Below are positions 23,568-31,167 of a stretch of 64,000 nucleotides of DNA, in pieces. The position numbers and the translations under genes were made by a program. Every line of letters begins with the position of its first letter. Positions within the stretch are counted from its first letter, which is position 1. The DNA is taken from positions 62,001 through 126,000 of the forward strand of contig NZ_RHHQ01000022.1 of the NCBI RefSeq assembly GCF_003710825.1, in the 5' to 3' direction. This DNA is from Brevibacillus fluminis (GTDB lineage Bacteria > Bacillota > Bacilli > Brevibacillales > Brevibacillaceae). The notes under the pieces are model-generated. The model made no database searches. It saw only the letters and a program-made list of their open reading frames with translations, and was not told the DNA's origin.

Positions 23568-24083
23568 ATGCCCCGCAATCTCCTGGCGGCCGTTATGATG
23601 TCTGCATTGCTGGCAATGCTGTTGTCGTTTTTACCTTCGATACGTTCGAATAACCCAAACGCGGTGCCTACTTTTCGACAAAACCAGCCGCTTGTCCTGA
23701 CGAAGCAAAATGTGGTAGATTTATTTACTTTCCTGCCAACTCATTATAATATTAAGCGTGTAAAGTGGGAGGAACAGTCGATTTATGTCGATTTGCTAGT
23801 CTCAGAAAATCAGCCTGCACTGCTAGAGCAAGCGTACCGCGACTTTTATTTGTTGGTGCATCAGGCGCTGGCCTTGACCAAAAACGTACAGCAGCTGAAT
23901 TTCCGGTTGATGGAAGAACCGGTTGATCAACCAGCCAAGCTGCTTGTCGCCATCTCCGCAAAACGGCCGCTGCAAGAAGGCGAGCCGATTGACCCGAACG
24001 ATTTACCAGCGATTAAGAGCTATGTGGAAAGCAGCTTTCAGGTACGGATTGATCCCTTTTTTCATGAGAACATTAGTCCCTGA
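23568..24083 (+). CDS. Uncharacterised membrane-anchored protein
   Basis: I do not recognise this 171-residue protein. An N-terminal hydrophobic segment (about 3-21) would anchor or export it, and the rest looks like a small soluble alpha/beta domain (KQNVVDLFTFLP, a beta strand SIYVDLLVS, a helix EQAYRDFYLLVHQAL). AGGGAGG lies seven bases before the ATG at 23568; the ATG at 23562 is too close. It sits between mtrB and hepS, with no clear promoter of its own except possible readthrough. Confidence 0.7.
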   Translation: MPRNLLAAVMMSALLAMLLSFLPSIRSNNPNAVPTFRQNQPLVLTKQNVVDLFTFLPTHYNIKRVKWEEQSIYVDLLVSENQPALLEQAYRDFYLLVHQALALTKNVQQLNFRLMEEPVDQPAKLLVAISAKRPLQEGEPIDPNDLPAIKSYVESSFQVRIDPFFHENISP

Positions 24084-24093
24084 TTGATTTGTA

Positions 24094-24102
24094 TGCTATA
24101 CT
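24094..24102 (+). promoter_or_regulatory. Extended -10 promoter of the hepS operon
   Basis: TGC plus TATACT, just after the preceding gene. The -35 region (TTAGTC, 18 bp upstream) is weak. Confidence 0.45.
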
Positions 24103-24139
24103 GGAACTTGATGAATGGAAAGCAGTAACAGCTTAGGTC

Positions 24140-24166
24140 AAAGGCTTCAAGGAGAAGCCTTTTCAG
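24140..24166 (+). terminator. Hairpin in the hepS leader
   Basis: AAAGGCTTC (24140-24148) pairs perfectly with GAAGCCTTT (24154-24162) and is followed by a short T-rich tail. It lies between the promoter and the hepS ribosome binding site, so it may act as an attenuator rather than an operon end. Confidence 0.5.
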
Positions 24167-24180
24167 TTTGGAGGAGCTTC

Positions 24181-25014
24181 ATGAGCAAGTATGCACTCTC
24201 TTTAGCGGAAGACATGCAGGAAATTAATGAGCGGATCGGACGGCTTGCATCCGTTCCGTTTTTGAAGGAGTATGTCGATTATCCTGGCCTTGCGGAAAAT
24301 CGGCTTGCCCTTCTGTTTGTTTTTTTATGCGATGCGGGACTGGGTTCGGAGCGCGCTAAAACATTGTGTACAGCGACAGGTCTGATGCAGCTCGGCCTCG
24401 ATACCCATGAAACGGTGAAAACCCACTACGAAGCTGGCGAGACCGCAGACCGAAACCGTCAATTGACGGTGTTGGCAGGCGATTTGTTCAGCAGCCATTA
24501 CTACCATCTGTTGGCGAAAGCAGGGGAAGTTATGGCGATCCGCATTTTATCAGAATCGATTCAAGTGGTGAATGAGGCGAAGATGCGGTTATACCTGCTC
24601 GAAAAATCAAATCAATTGACATGGGAGAGCTATGTATCCCTCCGGAAAACGATTGATACGGCGCTTTATATCCGCTTTGTCGAGCATTTTTCCATCGATG
24701 CGTCGGTGGAGAAGTTTTGGAAGTCTTTGTTTGAACAGACGTCAGCAGTAGAAGGCATGGTTGGCGAATGGGAGCAACTGCAATGGGGTCAACGGCTTCC
24801 GTTTGGCTTTTCCCGCTACTTGACACCAAAAAGCGATTCGCCTGTGGCACAAGTGCTGACATCGGTCGAAGCAAAGGCGATGGAATGGCTTGGTGTGTGT
24901 GAACAAATGGTGCGCAGCTTCCAATCGATCGAAAATCAACGGGCTGTTTCTTGGGTAACCTCGCGCATCATGCACCGCGTAAGCCGGTTGAAACGCTTAG
25001 TCGAGGAGTTGTAG
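24181..25014 (+). CDS. hepS: Heptaprenyl diphosphate synthase component I
   Basis: HepS is the small, non-catalytic half of the two-part enzyme that makes the C35 side chain of menaquinone-7; HepT, encoded at 28.1 kb, carries the catalytic aspartates. The 277-residue protein is mostly helical and lacks DDxxD motifs, as expected. The name rests on size, helical character and the conserved hepS-menG...hepT order. The ATG at 24181 follows GGAGGAG; the longer reading from 24115 would start before the leader hairpin. Confidence 0.82.
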   Translation: MSKYALSLAEDMQEINERIGRLASVPFLKEYVDYPGLAENRLALLFVFLCDAGLGSERAKTLCTATGLMQLGLDTHETVKTHYEAGETADRNRQLTVLAGDLFSSHYYHLLAKAGEVMAIRILSESIQVVNEAKMRLYLLEKSNQLTWESYVSLRKTIDTALYIRFVEHFSIDASVEKFWKSLFEQTSAVEGMVGEWEQLQWGQRLPFGFSRYLTPKSDSPVAQVLTSVEAKAMEWLGVCEQMVRSFQSIENQRAVSWVTSRIMHRVSRLKRLVEEL

Positions 25015-25740
25015 GTGCCTGTGAATCAAGAACAGATGAAGCAAAAAGCAGAATTTGTCCATTCCGTGTTCGAAAGCATTGCGGATGAATATGATCGCAT
25101 GAACAATGTGATCAGCTTCGGCAGCCATGTGGCATGGCGCAACTATACAATGAAGCAGCTGAATGTGCAGCCCGGACAAGCCGCAATCGATATCGCGTGC
25201 GGGACATGCGATTGGACCATCAGCCTGGCGGATGCCGTCGGCAAAACTGGCAACGTGGTTGGCCTTGATTTCAGCCAAAACATGCTGGATGTAGGCGCAT
25301 ACAAAATCGAGCAACTCGGGATTCACGAGGGGATCGAGCTGGTCAATGCGGACGCGATGAATTTGCCTTATGATGACAATACATTTGATTATGCGACGAT
25401 CGGCTTTGCGCTGCGCAACGTTCCGGACGTTCAGCGCGTGCTGAATGAAATGACGCGAGTGGTCAAGCCAGGTGGAAAAGTCGTGTCCCTTGAGGTGTCC
25501 AAGCCGCCGTTTATTCCGTACCGCAAGCTCTTTTACTTTTATTTTTACAAGATTTTGCCGCAGATCGCGAAAATGACGGTAAACAAATACCAGGAGTACG
25601 CGTGGCTTCCGCAGTCGTTGACCAATTTCCCAGACAGCAAGAAATTGGCCGAAATGTTCCAGGCTGCTGGTTTGCAACCTGTGCAGGTCAAGCTTTTCAT
25701 GGGCGGCGTTGCGGCGCTGCACATCGGTACAAAATCTTAA
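25015..25740 (+). CDS. menG: Demethylmenaquinone methyltransferase
   Basis: MenG (UbiE family) adds the last methyl group of menaquinone from S-adenosylmethionine. The 241-residue protein has the AdoMet motif DIACGTCDWT at about 59-68 and family motifs YDRMNNVISFG and GFALRNVPD. The GTG start lies directly after the hepS stop, with GAGGAG six bases upstream, so the genes are tightly coupled. The same enzyme completes both the classical and the futalosine routes. Confidence 0.94.
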   Translation: MPVNQEQMKQKAEFVHSVFESIADEYDRMNNVISFGSHVAWRNYTMKQLNVQPGQAAIDIACGTCDWTISLADAVGKTGNVVGLDFSQNMLDVGAYKIEQLGIHEGIELVNADAMNLPYDDNTFDYATIGFALRNVPDVQRVLNEMTRVVKPGGKVVSLEVSKPPFIPYRKLFYFYFYKILPQIAKMTVNKYQEYAWLPQSLTNFPDSKKLAEMFQAAGLQPVQVKLFMGGVAALHIGTKS

Positions 25741-25782
25741 GAACCAGACGAGAATGGTTATGACAGAACGGAAGTGCAAAGC

Positions 25783-26649
25783 ATGATAAACAAAGTGAAG
25801 ATCCTATTCGAAATGATCAAATTTGAGCATACGCTCTTTGCGTTGCCGTTTGCTTTTATGGGTGCGGTCCTCGGGAATCTGGTCGTGGAAGGCACGTGGC
25901 CGACCTGGTGGGAAATCCTTTGGGTGACGGTAGCGATGGTAGGGGCACGTTCGGCAGCAATGTCGCTGAACCGCTTGATTGACCGCTACATTGACGGGAG
26001 AAATCCCCGGACGGCGATGCGCGCGATTCCGGCCGGATTAATTTCGGTGAAGGCAGTGGTCCTTTTTATTGTCGTGTCGTTTGTCTTGCTGTTTATCGCA
26101 GCCTCGCAATTAAACATGCTGTCGATGGAATTGTTGCCGTTGGCTGTTTTTGTCCTCATTCTATACTCGTATATGAAACGTTTTACATGGCTGTGCCATT
26201 TTGTCCTCGGGATTGCGATTGGATTCGGGCCGCTGGGCGGTTGGATCGGAACGACTGGCCAAGTCGATTTGGCTGCGATCGTGCTGTTCATATCCGTTGC
26301 GCTCTGGACAACCGGCTTTGATATCGTGTATGCGTGCCAAGATTTCGAGTTCGATAAAAACGCGGGCCTGCATTCGGTACCAAGTCGTTTCGGGATTTCC
26401 AAAGCCTTGATGATTGCGCGTGTGTGCCATGCGATTACCGTAATCGGCTTGTTCACGTTTTATTTGATGGCATCGCTTTCCGTTTGGTTCCTGCTGGGCG
26501 TGATCATTTCTGCTTTGATTTTGATTTATGAGCACCGCTTGGTCAAACCGAACGATCTGTCCAAAGTTAATATCGCCTTTTTCCCAATGAATGGTATCTT
26601 GAGCTGCGTCATGTTTGTTTTCACTATGATTGATCGGGTGATTTCATGA
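25783..26649 (+). CDS. UbiA-family prenyltransferase, likely menaquinone pathway
   Basis: The 288-residue membrane protein has about eight hydrophobic helices and both aspartate-rich prenyl-diphosphate sites: NRLIDRYID (63-71) and DFEFD (187-191). It resembles 4-hydroxybenzoate-type UbiA proteins rather than MenA. Together with the UbiX-like and MqnA genes that follow, this fits the prenyl-attaching step of the futalosine pathway (MqnP). The ATG at 25783 follows GGAAGTG; a GTG at 25774 is possible. Its end overlaps the next gene by four bases. Confidence 0.85.
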   Translation: MINKVKILFEMIKFEHTLFALPFAFMGAVLGNLVVEGTWPTWWEILWVTVAMVGARSAAMSLNRLIDRYIDGRNPRTAMRAIPAGLISVKAVVLFIVVSFVLLFIAASQLNMLSMELLPLAVFVLILYSYMKRFTWLCHFVLGIAIGFGPLGGWIGTTGQVDLAAIVLFISVALWTTGFDIVYACQDFEFDKNAGLHSVPSRFGISKALMIARVCHAITVIGLFTFYLMASLSVWFLLGVIISALILIYEHRLVKPNDLSKVNIAFFPMNGILSCVMFVFTMIDRVIS

Positions 26650-27248
26650 CCGGTCCTGTGAAAAATCTGACAGTGGGGATTACGGGGGCGAGCGGGGCCA
26701 TCTATGGCGTTCGACTTGTGCAGGAGCTATTGGCCGCCGGGCATACCGTGCATCTCATCATTACGGAAGCTGGTTGGCAAGTGTTTCACGATGAACTCGA
26801 GCTGGATACGTCCGATCGGGAGCGGTTGATCGCACAGACGTTTCAAGGTGATCGACCGGGTCGCCTGCATTACTGGACGCTACGTGATTTTTCCTGTCCG
26901 GCGGCTAGTGGTTCCCATCGAGGCGACGGCATGGTAATCGTCCCGTGTTCGATGGGGACGCTTTCTGGTGTTGCCCATGGCGCATCTGGCAATCTGCTTG
27001 AACGGGTGGCGGACGTTTGCATCAAGGAAGGGCGCAAGCTGGTGCTCGTTCCTCGCGAGACACCGCTTAACGCGATTCATCTGCAAAACATGCTGACGCT
27101 CAGTCAATTGGGCGTAAAAATTTTGCCGGCCATGCCAGGATACTATCAAAAGCCGAGGACGCTGGATGACATCGTGAACTTTGTCGTCGGCAAAACGCTG
27201 GATGCTCTTGATATTCCGCATAGTTTGTTCCGACGTTGGGGGGAGTAA
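26646..27248 (+). CDS. ubiX: UbiX-family flavin prenyltransferase
   Basis: UbiX proteins prenylate FMN to give the cofactor of UbiD-type decarboxylases. The 200-residue protein shows GASGAIYG (14-21), the PCSMGTLSG phosphate loop and the C-terminal VPRETPLNAIHLQNM and ILPAMPGYY segments. It overlaps the UbiA gene by ATGA. In futalosine-pathway bacteria a UbiX/UbiD-type pair is proposed for a decarboxylation; no ubiD-like gene is in the window. Alternative use elsewhere cannot be excluded. Confidence 0.9.
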   Translation: MTGPVKNLTVGITGASGAIYGVRLVQELLAAGHTVHLIITEAGWQVFHDELELDTSDRERLIAQTFQGDRPGRLHYWTLRDFSCPAASGSHRGDGMVIVPCSMGTLSGVAHGASGNLLERVADVCIKEGRKLVLVPRETPLNAIHLQNMLTLSQLGVKILPAMPGYYQKPRTLDDIVNFVVGKTLDALDIPHSLFRRWGE

Positions 27249-27254
27249 TGCGCG

Positions 27255-28115
27255 ATGAAAAAGCACTTGCGCATCGGCCAGATTTCCTACAGCAATACGC
27301 TACCAGTCTATTTGTTTTTTGATCAGGAACGGTTTTGCGACCGTATCGATTTTTTTCAGCAAGTTCCGGCCCAGCTAAATCGCGAGATGGCCGCAGGCAA
27401 CATTGATGTCGGCCCTATTTCGTCGTTCAGCTATGGCGAGCATGCTGACGATTATTTCGCATTGCCGGGCCTTTCGGTGACGGCAGACGGGAAAGTGCGC
27501 TCTATCTATTTGTTCAGCAAGCGTCCGATGGAAGAACTGAACGGCGCGACGGTTTCGCTCACCAATACGTCTGCGACGTCTGTCAATTTGCTGAAAATCA
27601 TCTTGCAAAAGTTTTTGGGGCTACAGGTCAGCTACAAGACTGAGGAGCCGGATTTGCAGACAATGATGCAGCATGCAGATGCCTGTCTTTTAATCGGGGA
27701 TGACGCATTGCTTGCATACCGCAACCACAAAGAGTACCATGTATATGATCTAGCGGAACTGTGGAAAAACCAAACCGGATACCCGATGACATTTGCCGTC
27801 TGGGCGGTCCGTAAGGCGGCGATCGAGGAGAACGCAGCGCTGCTTGCGGATGTTCACGCTGCTTTTTTAGCTAGCAAAACGAAAAGCCTGGAACTTTTCG
27901 ATCGCTTGATTGAGGGAGCGATCGAGCGATACGGCGGCAATGCTGAAGGGTGGGACGTTTATTTCCGAGGTTTGTCCTATCATTTCACGGAGCAAGACCG
28001 CAAAGGATTGGAACATTATTTTCAATGCGCATACGAAATGGGGCTTTTGCCTTCACCGGTAAAAGTGACGCTTTGGGACGGTACTGCCCATTCGAAAACG
28101 ACGATAACGAATTAG
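27255..28115 (+). CDS. mqnA: Chorismate dehydratase MqnA
   Basis: MqnA converts chorismate to 3-enolpyruvylbenzoate, the entry step of the futalosine menaquinone pathway. The 286-residue protein has the periplasmic-binding-protein-like fold of the family: N-terminal RIGQISYSNTLPVY, an AGNIDVGPISSFSYG segment and SLTNTSATSVNLLKI. Other mqn genes (mqnB-D) are not in the window, so the route is implied rather than shown. The gene sits between ubiX and hepT in one compact operon, close upstream of the chorismate-making aro operon. Confidence 0.88.
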   Translation: MKKHLRIGQISYSNTLPVYLFFDQERFCDRIDFFQQVPAQLNREMAAGNIDVGPISSFSYGEHADDYFALPGLSVTADGKVRSIYLFSKRPMEELNGATVSLTNTSATSVNLLKIILQKFLGLQVSYKTEEPDLQTMMQHADACLLIGDDALLAYRNHKEYHVYDLAELWKNQTGYPMTFAVWAVRKAAIEENAALLADVHAAFLASKTKSLELFDRLIEGAIERYGGNAEGWDVYFRGLSYHFTEQDRKGLEHYFQCAYEMGLLPSPVKVTLWDGTAHSKTTITN

Positions 28116-28125
28116 GTGTGGATGA

Positions 28126-29091
28126 ATGAACCTTGTTGATATCTATCTCCAATTAAAAGGTGATGTGCAATATATTGAAAAAGAGCTGGAGCGTGCGATC
28201 GATACGTCGTACGACGAGATGTACAAATCGTCTACCCATCTCTTGAAGGCAGGGGGCAAGCGGATTCGCCCTGTTTTTGTGCTCTTAGGCGGTAAGTGGG
28301 GAAACTATGACATAGAAAAGCTCAAACGCGTCGCGGTACCGCTTGAGCTCATCCACATGGCGACGTTGGTGCATGATGACGTGGTCGATGACTCGATGAC
28401 GCGCCGTGGCAGCCAGACGGTCCGGGCAAAATGGGACAACAAGGTTGCGATGTATGCGGGCGATTACATTTTTGCCAAAGCGCTGCAAATCGCGTCTGAG
28501 CTGACAAATCCGCAGATCCACCAGATTTTGGCCAAAGCGATCAATGTGATGTGCAAAGGCGAGATCGAGCAGGTTCGCGACTTGTACAATTTTGATCAAG
28601 GGCTGAAAAATTATTTGCGTCGGATCAAGCGGAAGACGGCGTTGTTGATCGCGATTTCCTGCCAGTTGGGCGCTGTCGCATCGGATGCGTCGCCTGATAT
28701 CGTGCGCCGCATGTTTTTGTACGGCTACAATGTGGGCATGGCATTCCAAATTACCGACGATATTCTCGATTTCACCGGGACGGAAAAGCAGCTGGGCAAA
28801 CCAGCGGGCAGCGACCTGCGCCAAGGCAATATTACGCTGCCTACGCTTTACAGCATTTCGGTCGGGAAAGACCGGGAGAAGCTCCAGGCTTGGATTCGCG
28901 ACAATACGCTGACCGACCACATGGACGAGGCAATCAGTCTCATCCGCAAAGGGGAAGGCATCGCTTATGCCAACCAGCTGGCTGAACGCTACATTGCAAG
29001 GGCATGCGAACAGCTGGAGCCATTGCCAGCCGGCAAAACGAAGAAGTCTTTGCTCGAGATTGGGCATTACATCATTGGCCGAAAATTCTAA
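28126..29091 (+). CDS. hepT: Heptaprenyl diphosphate synthase component II
   Basis: HepT is the catalytic subunit that elongates farnesyl diphosphate with IPP to the C35 chain. The 321-residue all-helical protein has the two aspartate-rich motifs DDVVDD (84-89) and DDILD (211-215), GGKRIRP near residue 43 and the polyprenyl synthase GMAFQITDD. It closes the hepS-menG-ubiA-ubiX-mqnA-hepT run. The start lies 10 bases after mqnA. Confidence 0.95.
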   Translation: MNLVDIYLQLKGDVQYIEKELERAIDTSYDEMYKSSTHLLKAGGKRIRPVFVLLGGKWGNYDIEKLKRVAVPLELIHMATLVHDDVVDDSMTRRGSQTVRAKWDNKVAMYAGDYIFAKALQIASELTNPQIHQILAKAINVMCKGEIEQVRDLYNFDQGLKNYLRRIKRKTALLIAISCQLGAVASDASPDIVRRMFLYGYNVGMAFQITDDILDFTGTEKQLGKPAGSDLRQGNITLPTLYSISVGKDREKLQAWIRDNTLTDHMDEAISLIRKGEGIAYANQLAERYIARACEQLEPLPAGKTKKSLLEIGHYIIGRKF

Positions 29092-29094
29092 GGG

Positions 29095-29123
29095 TTGCTT
29101 GGCAGCGCCAGTTTTGATACAAT
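29095..29123 (+). promoter_or_regulatory. Promoter of ndk
   Basis: TTGCTT, 17 bp, then TACAAT with an upstream TGA (extended -10). Confidence 0.6.
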
Positions 29124-29175
29124 TCACGTTGGCGTTATTCGCAAAAAATACATAAGCAAGACGGAGGCTATACAA

Positions 29176-29619
29176 ATGGAAAAAACATTTATCATGATTA
29201 AACCTGACGGTGTACAACGCAATCTGATTGGTGAAATCGTTGCTCGCTTCGAGAAAAAAGGTTTCACACTGGTTGGCGGCAAACTGATGAGCGTAAGCCG
29301 TGAGCTGGCTGAACAACACTATGCAGAGCACAAAGAGCGTCCTTTCTTTGGTGAGCTGGTAGACTTCATCACTTCTGGCCCTGTATTTGCAATGGTATGG
29401 CAAGGTAACAACGTAATCACAACAGCTCGCAACATGATGGGTAAAACAAACCCAGTTGACGCAGCTCCTGGCACGATCCGCGGCGATTTCGCTGTATCTG
29501 TTGGCATGAACATCATCCACGGTTCCGACTCCCCGGAAAGCGCTGAGCGTGAAATCGGTCTGTGGTTTGGACAAGATGAGGTTGTTTCCTTCGAGAAAAC
29601 AATCCAACGCTGGATCTAA
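29176..29619 (+). CDS. ndk: Nucleoside diphosphate kinase
   Basis: Ndk balances nucleoside triphosphate pools by phosphate transfer through a histidine. The 147-residue protein has MIKPDGVQRN near the N-terminus and the active-site histidine in NIIHGSDSPESAEREI. ACGGAGG precedes the ATG at 29176; the frame is open to 29095 but that part contains the promoter. Codon choice is regular and suggests high expression. Single-gene unit ending at a strong terminator. Confidence 0.97.
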   Translation: MEKTFIMIKPDGVQRNLIGEIVARFEKKGFTLVGGKLMSVSRELAEQHYAEHKERPFFGELVDFITSGPVFAMVWQGNNVITTARNMMGKTNPVDAAPGTIRGDFAVSVGMNIIHGSDSPESAEREIGLWFGQDEVVSFEKTIQRWI

Positions 29620-29640
29620 TCAATCGTTCAAGATATCGAC

Positions 29641-29668
29641 AAAGACTCCCATTTCGGGAGTCTTTTTT
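29641..29668 (+). terminator. Terminator after ndk
   Basis: AAAGACTCCC pairs with GGGAGTCTTT across a five-base loop, followed by seven T. Confidence 0.92.
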
Positions 29669-29754
29669 TGTCATAACGGCAGGAGAAATGGCGATAAAAG
29701 GCGAAATCGCATCTACAGGGTATGGAATTAAAGCTGGGGGGAGCAAGTAACTGG

Positions 29755-30534
29755 ATGGAAGATAGAGATTTTCTACAATTTATTGCTAGTGTTAAACAAA
29801 AAACAGGTATCGACCTCGCTTTGTACAAGGAGGCGCAAATGAAGCGCCGCCTCACATCCCTCCGTCTCAAACGAGGCTATCAAAGCTTTACGAGCTATTT
29901 CGACGCCATCACAAGAGACAAAGAACTGTTTTATGAGTTTCTGGATCGGATGACGATCAATGTCTCCGAATTTTTTCGCAATCCGAGCCGATGGGATGTG
30001 CTGGAGAAGAAAATTTTGCCACGTCTGTCCAAAACGTCGCGCCGACTGAAATGCTGGAGTGCGGCCTGCTCGACAGGGGAGGAACCATATACGCTTGCGC
30101 TCATTTTACTGCGCAATCAGCTTTTTCGGGAGTCGACGGTCATCGCTTCCGATATTGATGAAGGGGCATTGATCAAAGCCAAGCAAGGGATCTATACGGA
30201 TCGTTCCTTGCAAGACTGCCCGAAAGATTTGCTCAGTAAATATTTCGTCAAAGATACGCTAAGCTATCGGATCGCCGATGAGGTGAAAAATCCGATCCAG
30301 TTTAAAAAGCACAACTTGCTGGCGGAACAATTTGATAGCGGATTTGACCTGATCATTTGCCGAAATGTAATGATATACTTTACAGAAGAAGCGAAACATG
30401 AGCTTTACCACAAGTTCAGTCGTGCCCTCAAGCCGGGCGGCGTCCTGTTCGTAGGTAGCACCGAGCAGATTTTTCAGCCGCAGCAGTATCAATTTGAGGT
30501 GGAAGATACATTTTTTTACCGAAAAATCGAGTAA
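29755..30534 (+). CDS. cheR: Chemotaxis methyltransferase CheR
   Basis: CheR methylates glutamates of chemoreceptors with S-adenosylmethionine. The 259-residue protein has the helical N-terminal domain (KEAQMKRRLTSLRLKRG; TINVSEFFRNP), the AdoMet site WSAACSTGEEPYTLAL and the C-terminal CRNVMIYF. Length matches B. subtilis CheR (256). The ATG at 29755 is 11 bases after GGGGGGAG, slightly long, but the upstream ATG at 29722 has no usable site. As in B. subtilis, it lies between ndk and aroF. Confidence 0.95.
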   Translation: MEDRDFLQFIASVKQKTGIDLALYKEAQMKRRLTSLRLKRGYQSFTSYFDAITRDKELFYEFLDRMTINVSEFFRNPSRWDVLEKKILPRLSKTSRRLKCWSAACSTGEEPYTLALILLRNQLFRESTVIASDIDEGALIKAKQGIYTDRSLQDCPKDLLSKYFVKDTLSYRIADEVKNPIQFKKHNLLAEQFDSGFDLIICRNVMIYFTEEAKHELYHKFSRALKPGGVLFVGSTEQIFQPQQYQFEVEDTFFYRKIE

Positions 30535-30661
30535 ATCCAATGTGCGGAAGTATATACCTCCAAGAACTTTCCAAAAATAAGAAGACCGAGACATTTTATG
30601 CATAGGTTGTAAGCGGCTCGCTTGCGAATGGGCTCGCCAAGTCTTCAAGGGGGGTTTTTCA

Positions 30662-30805
30662 TTGGATAAACAAAAAGTCATAGAAGCGTACCGGCGTGGG
30701 CTAATTACCCTGCAAGAGTGCGGTCAAATTTTGGGCGCGGAAAAAACGCAGCTGCATGATCTGCTGATGGTTGACCGCTTCCAGCGTCCGGTGCAAACGA
30801 ACTGA
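30662..30805 (+). CDS. 47-residue uncharacterised protein
   Basis: A TTG-started frame lies seven bases after AAGGGGGG (30647-30654). The 47-residue product reads as two short helices (DKQKVIEAYRRGLITLQE, then AEKTQLHDLLMVDR) and looks like a mini helix-turn-helix: a sequence of the form LITLQECGQILGAEKTQL could be a recognition unit. No family name can be given. A terminator follows at once, and no promoter was identified. The strong ribosome binding site and the immediately following terminator support a real gene. Confidence 0.55.
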   Translation: MDKQKVIEAYRRGLITLQECGQILGAEKTQLHDLLMVDRFQRPVQTN

Positions 30806-30814
30806 AATAAGGCG

Positions 30815-30844
30815 AAATGCTTCTCCATTTCGGGAAGCATTTTT
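30815..30844 (+). terminator. Terminator after the 47-residue gene
   Basis: AAATGCTTC pairs with GAAGCATTT across 10 bases, followed by TTTTT with one G. Confidence 0.8.
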
Positions 30845-30863
30845 GTTTTCTAGATGAAATGAA

Positions 30864-31082
30864 GGCCACGCCAAAATAACATGCGCGCGACCTAGTTTTC
30901 TAATACAGATCGGTATCTGAGACCATTCCGATCCAGTATAAGTGCAACTAAGGCTACGCCAATAAAAGCGTAGGCGCAGCCAAGTTTTCTAATACAGATC
31001 CGGAACTGAGACGATTCCGATCCAGCATAAGTGCAACTAAGGCTACGCCAATTAAAAGCGTAGGCGCAGCCAAGTTTTCTAA
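30864..31082 (+). repeat. 2.5 tandem copies of an 88-89 bp structured repeat
   Basis: Copy 1 spans 30864-30951, copy 2 30952-31040 and a half copy 31041-31082. Each begins GGCYACGCC; copies 2 and 3 continue with GCGTAGGCGCAGCC, so that CTACGC can pair with GCGTAG, or GGCTACGCC with GGCGCAGCC (one mismatch). All share AAGTTTTCTAA or a close variant, and full copies end in GTGCAACTAA. A second inverted repeat (GATCsG with TTCCGATC) lies in the later half of each full unit. Copies 2 and 3 are nearly identical over the shared part; copy 1 is more diverged. The unit length is not a multiple of three and no ORF runs through it. It lies directly upstream of the aroF promoter. Confidence 0.8.
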
Positions 31083-31089
31083 ATAGCAG

Positions 31090-31119
31090 TTTTCATCACG
31101 ATGACAGGTGTGATATGAT
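31090..31119 (+). promoter_or_regulatory. Candidate promoter of the aro operon
   Basis: TATGAT at 31114 with an upstream TGA (extended -10); the -35 (TTTTCA, 18 bp) is weak. ATCAC (31095-31099) and GTGAT (31110-31114) form an inverted repeat within the promoter that could be an operator. Confidence 0.45.
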
Positions 31120-31167
31120 AACGCTTAAAAGCATTAAAGGGTATGCAGAGGGTAGGAGGAGAAAGTA

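Noticed and set aside
28285..29607. 440-codon minus-strand open frame across hepT and ndk
   Set aside because: It runs antisense to two well-identified genes, has no recognisable motif, and its cysteine/histidine/phenylalanine-rich composition is what reverse reading of the local codon usage gives.
30864..31082. Possible CRISPR array
   Set aside because: Units are 88-89 bp, adjacent without unique spacers, only 2.5 copies, and no cas gene is nearby.
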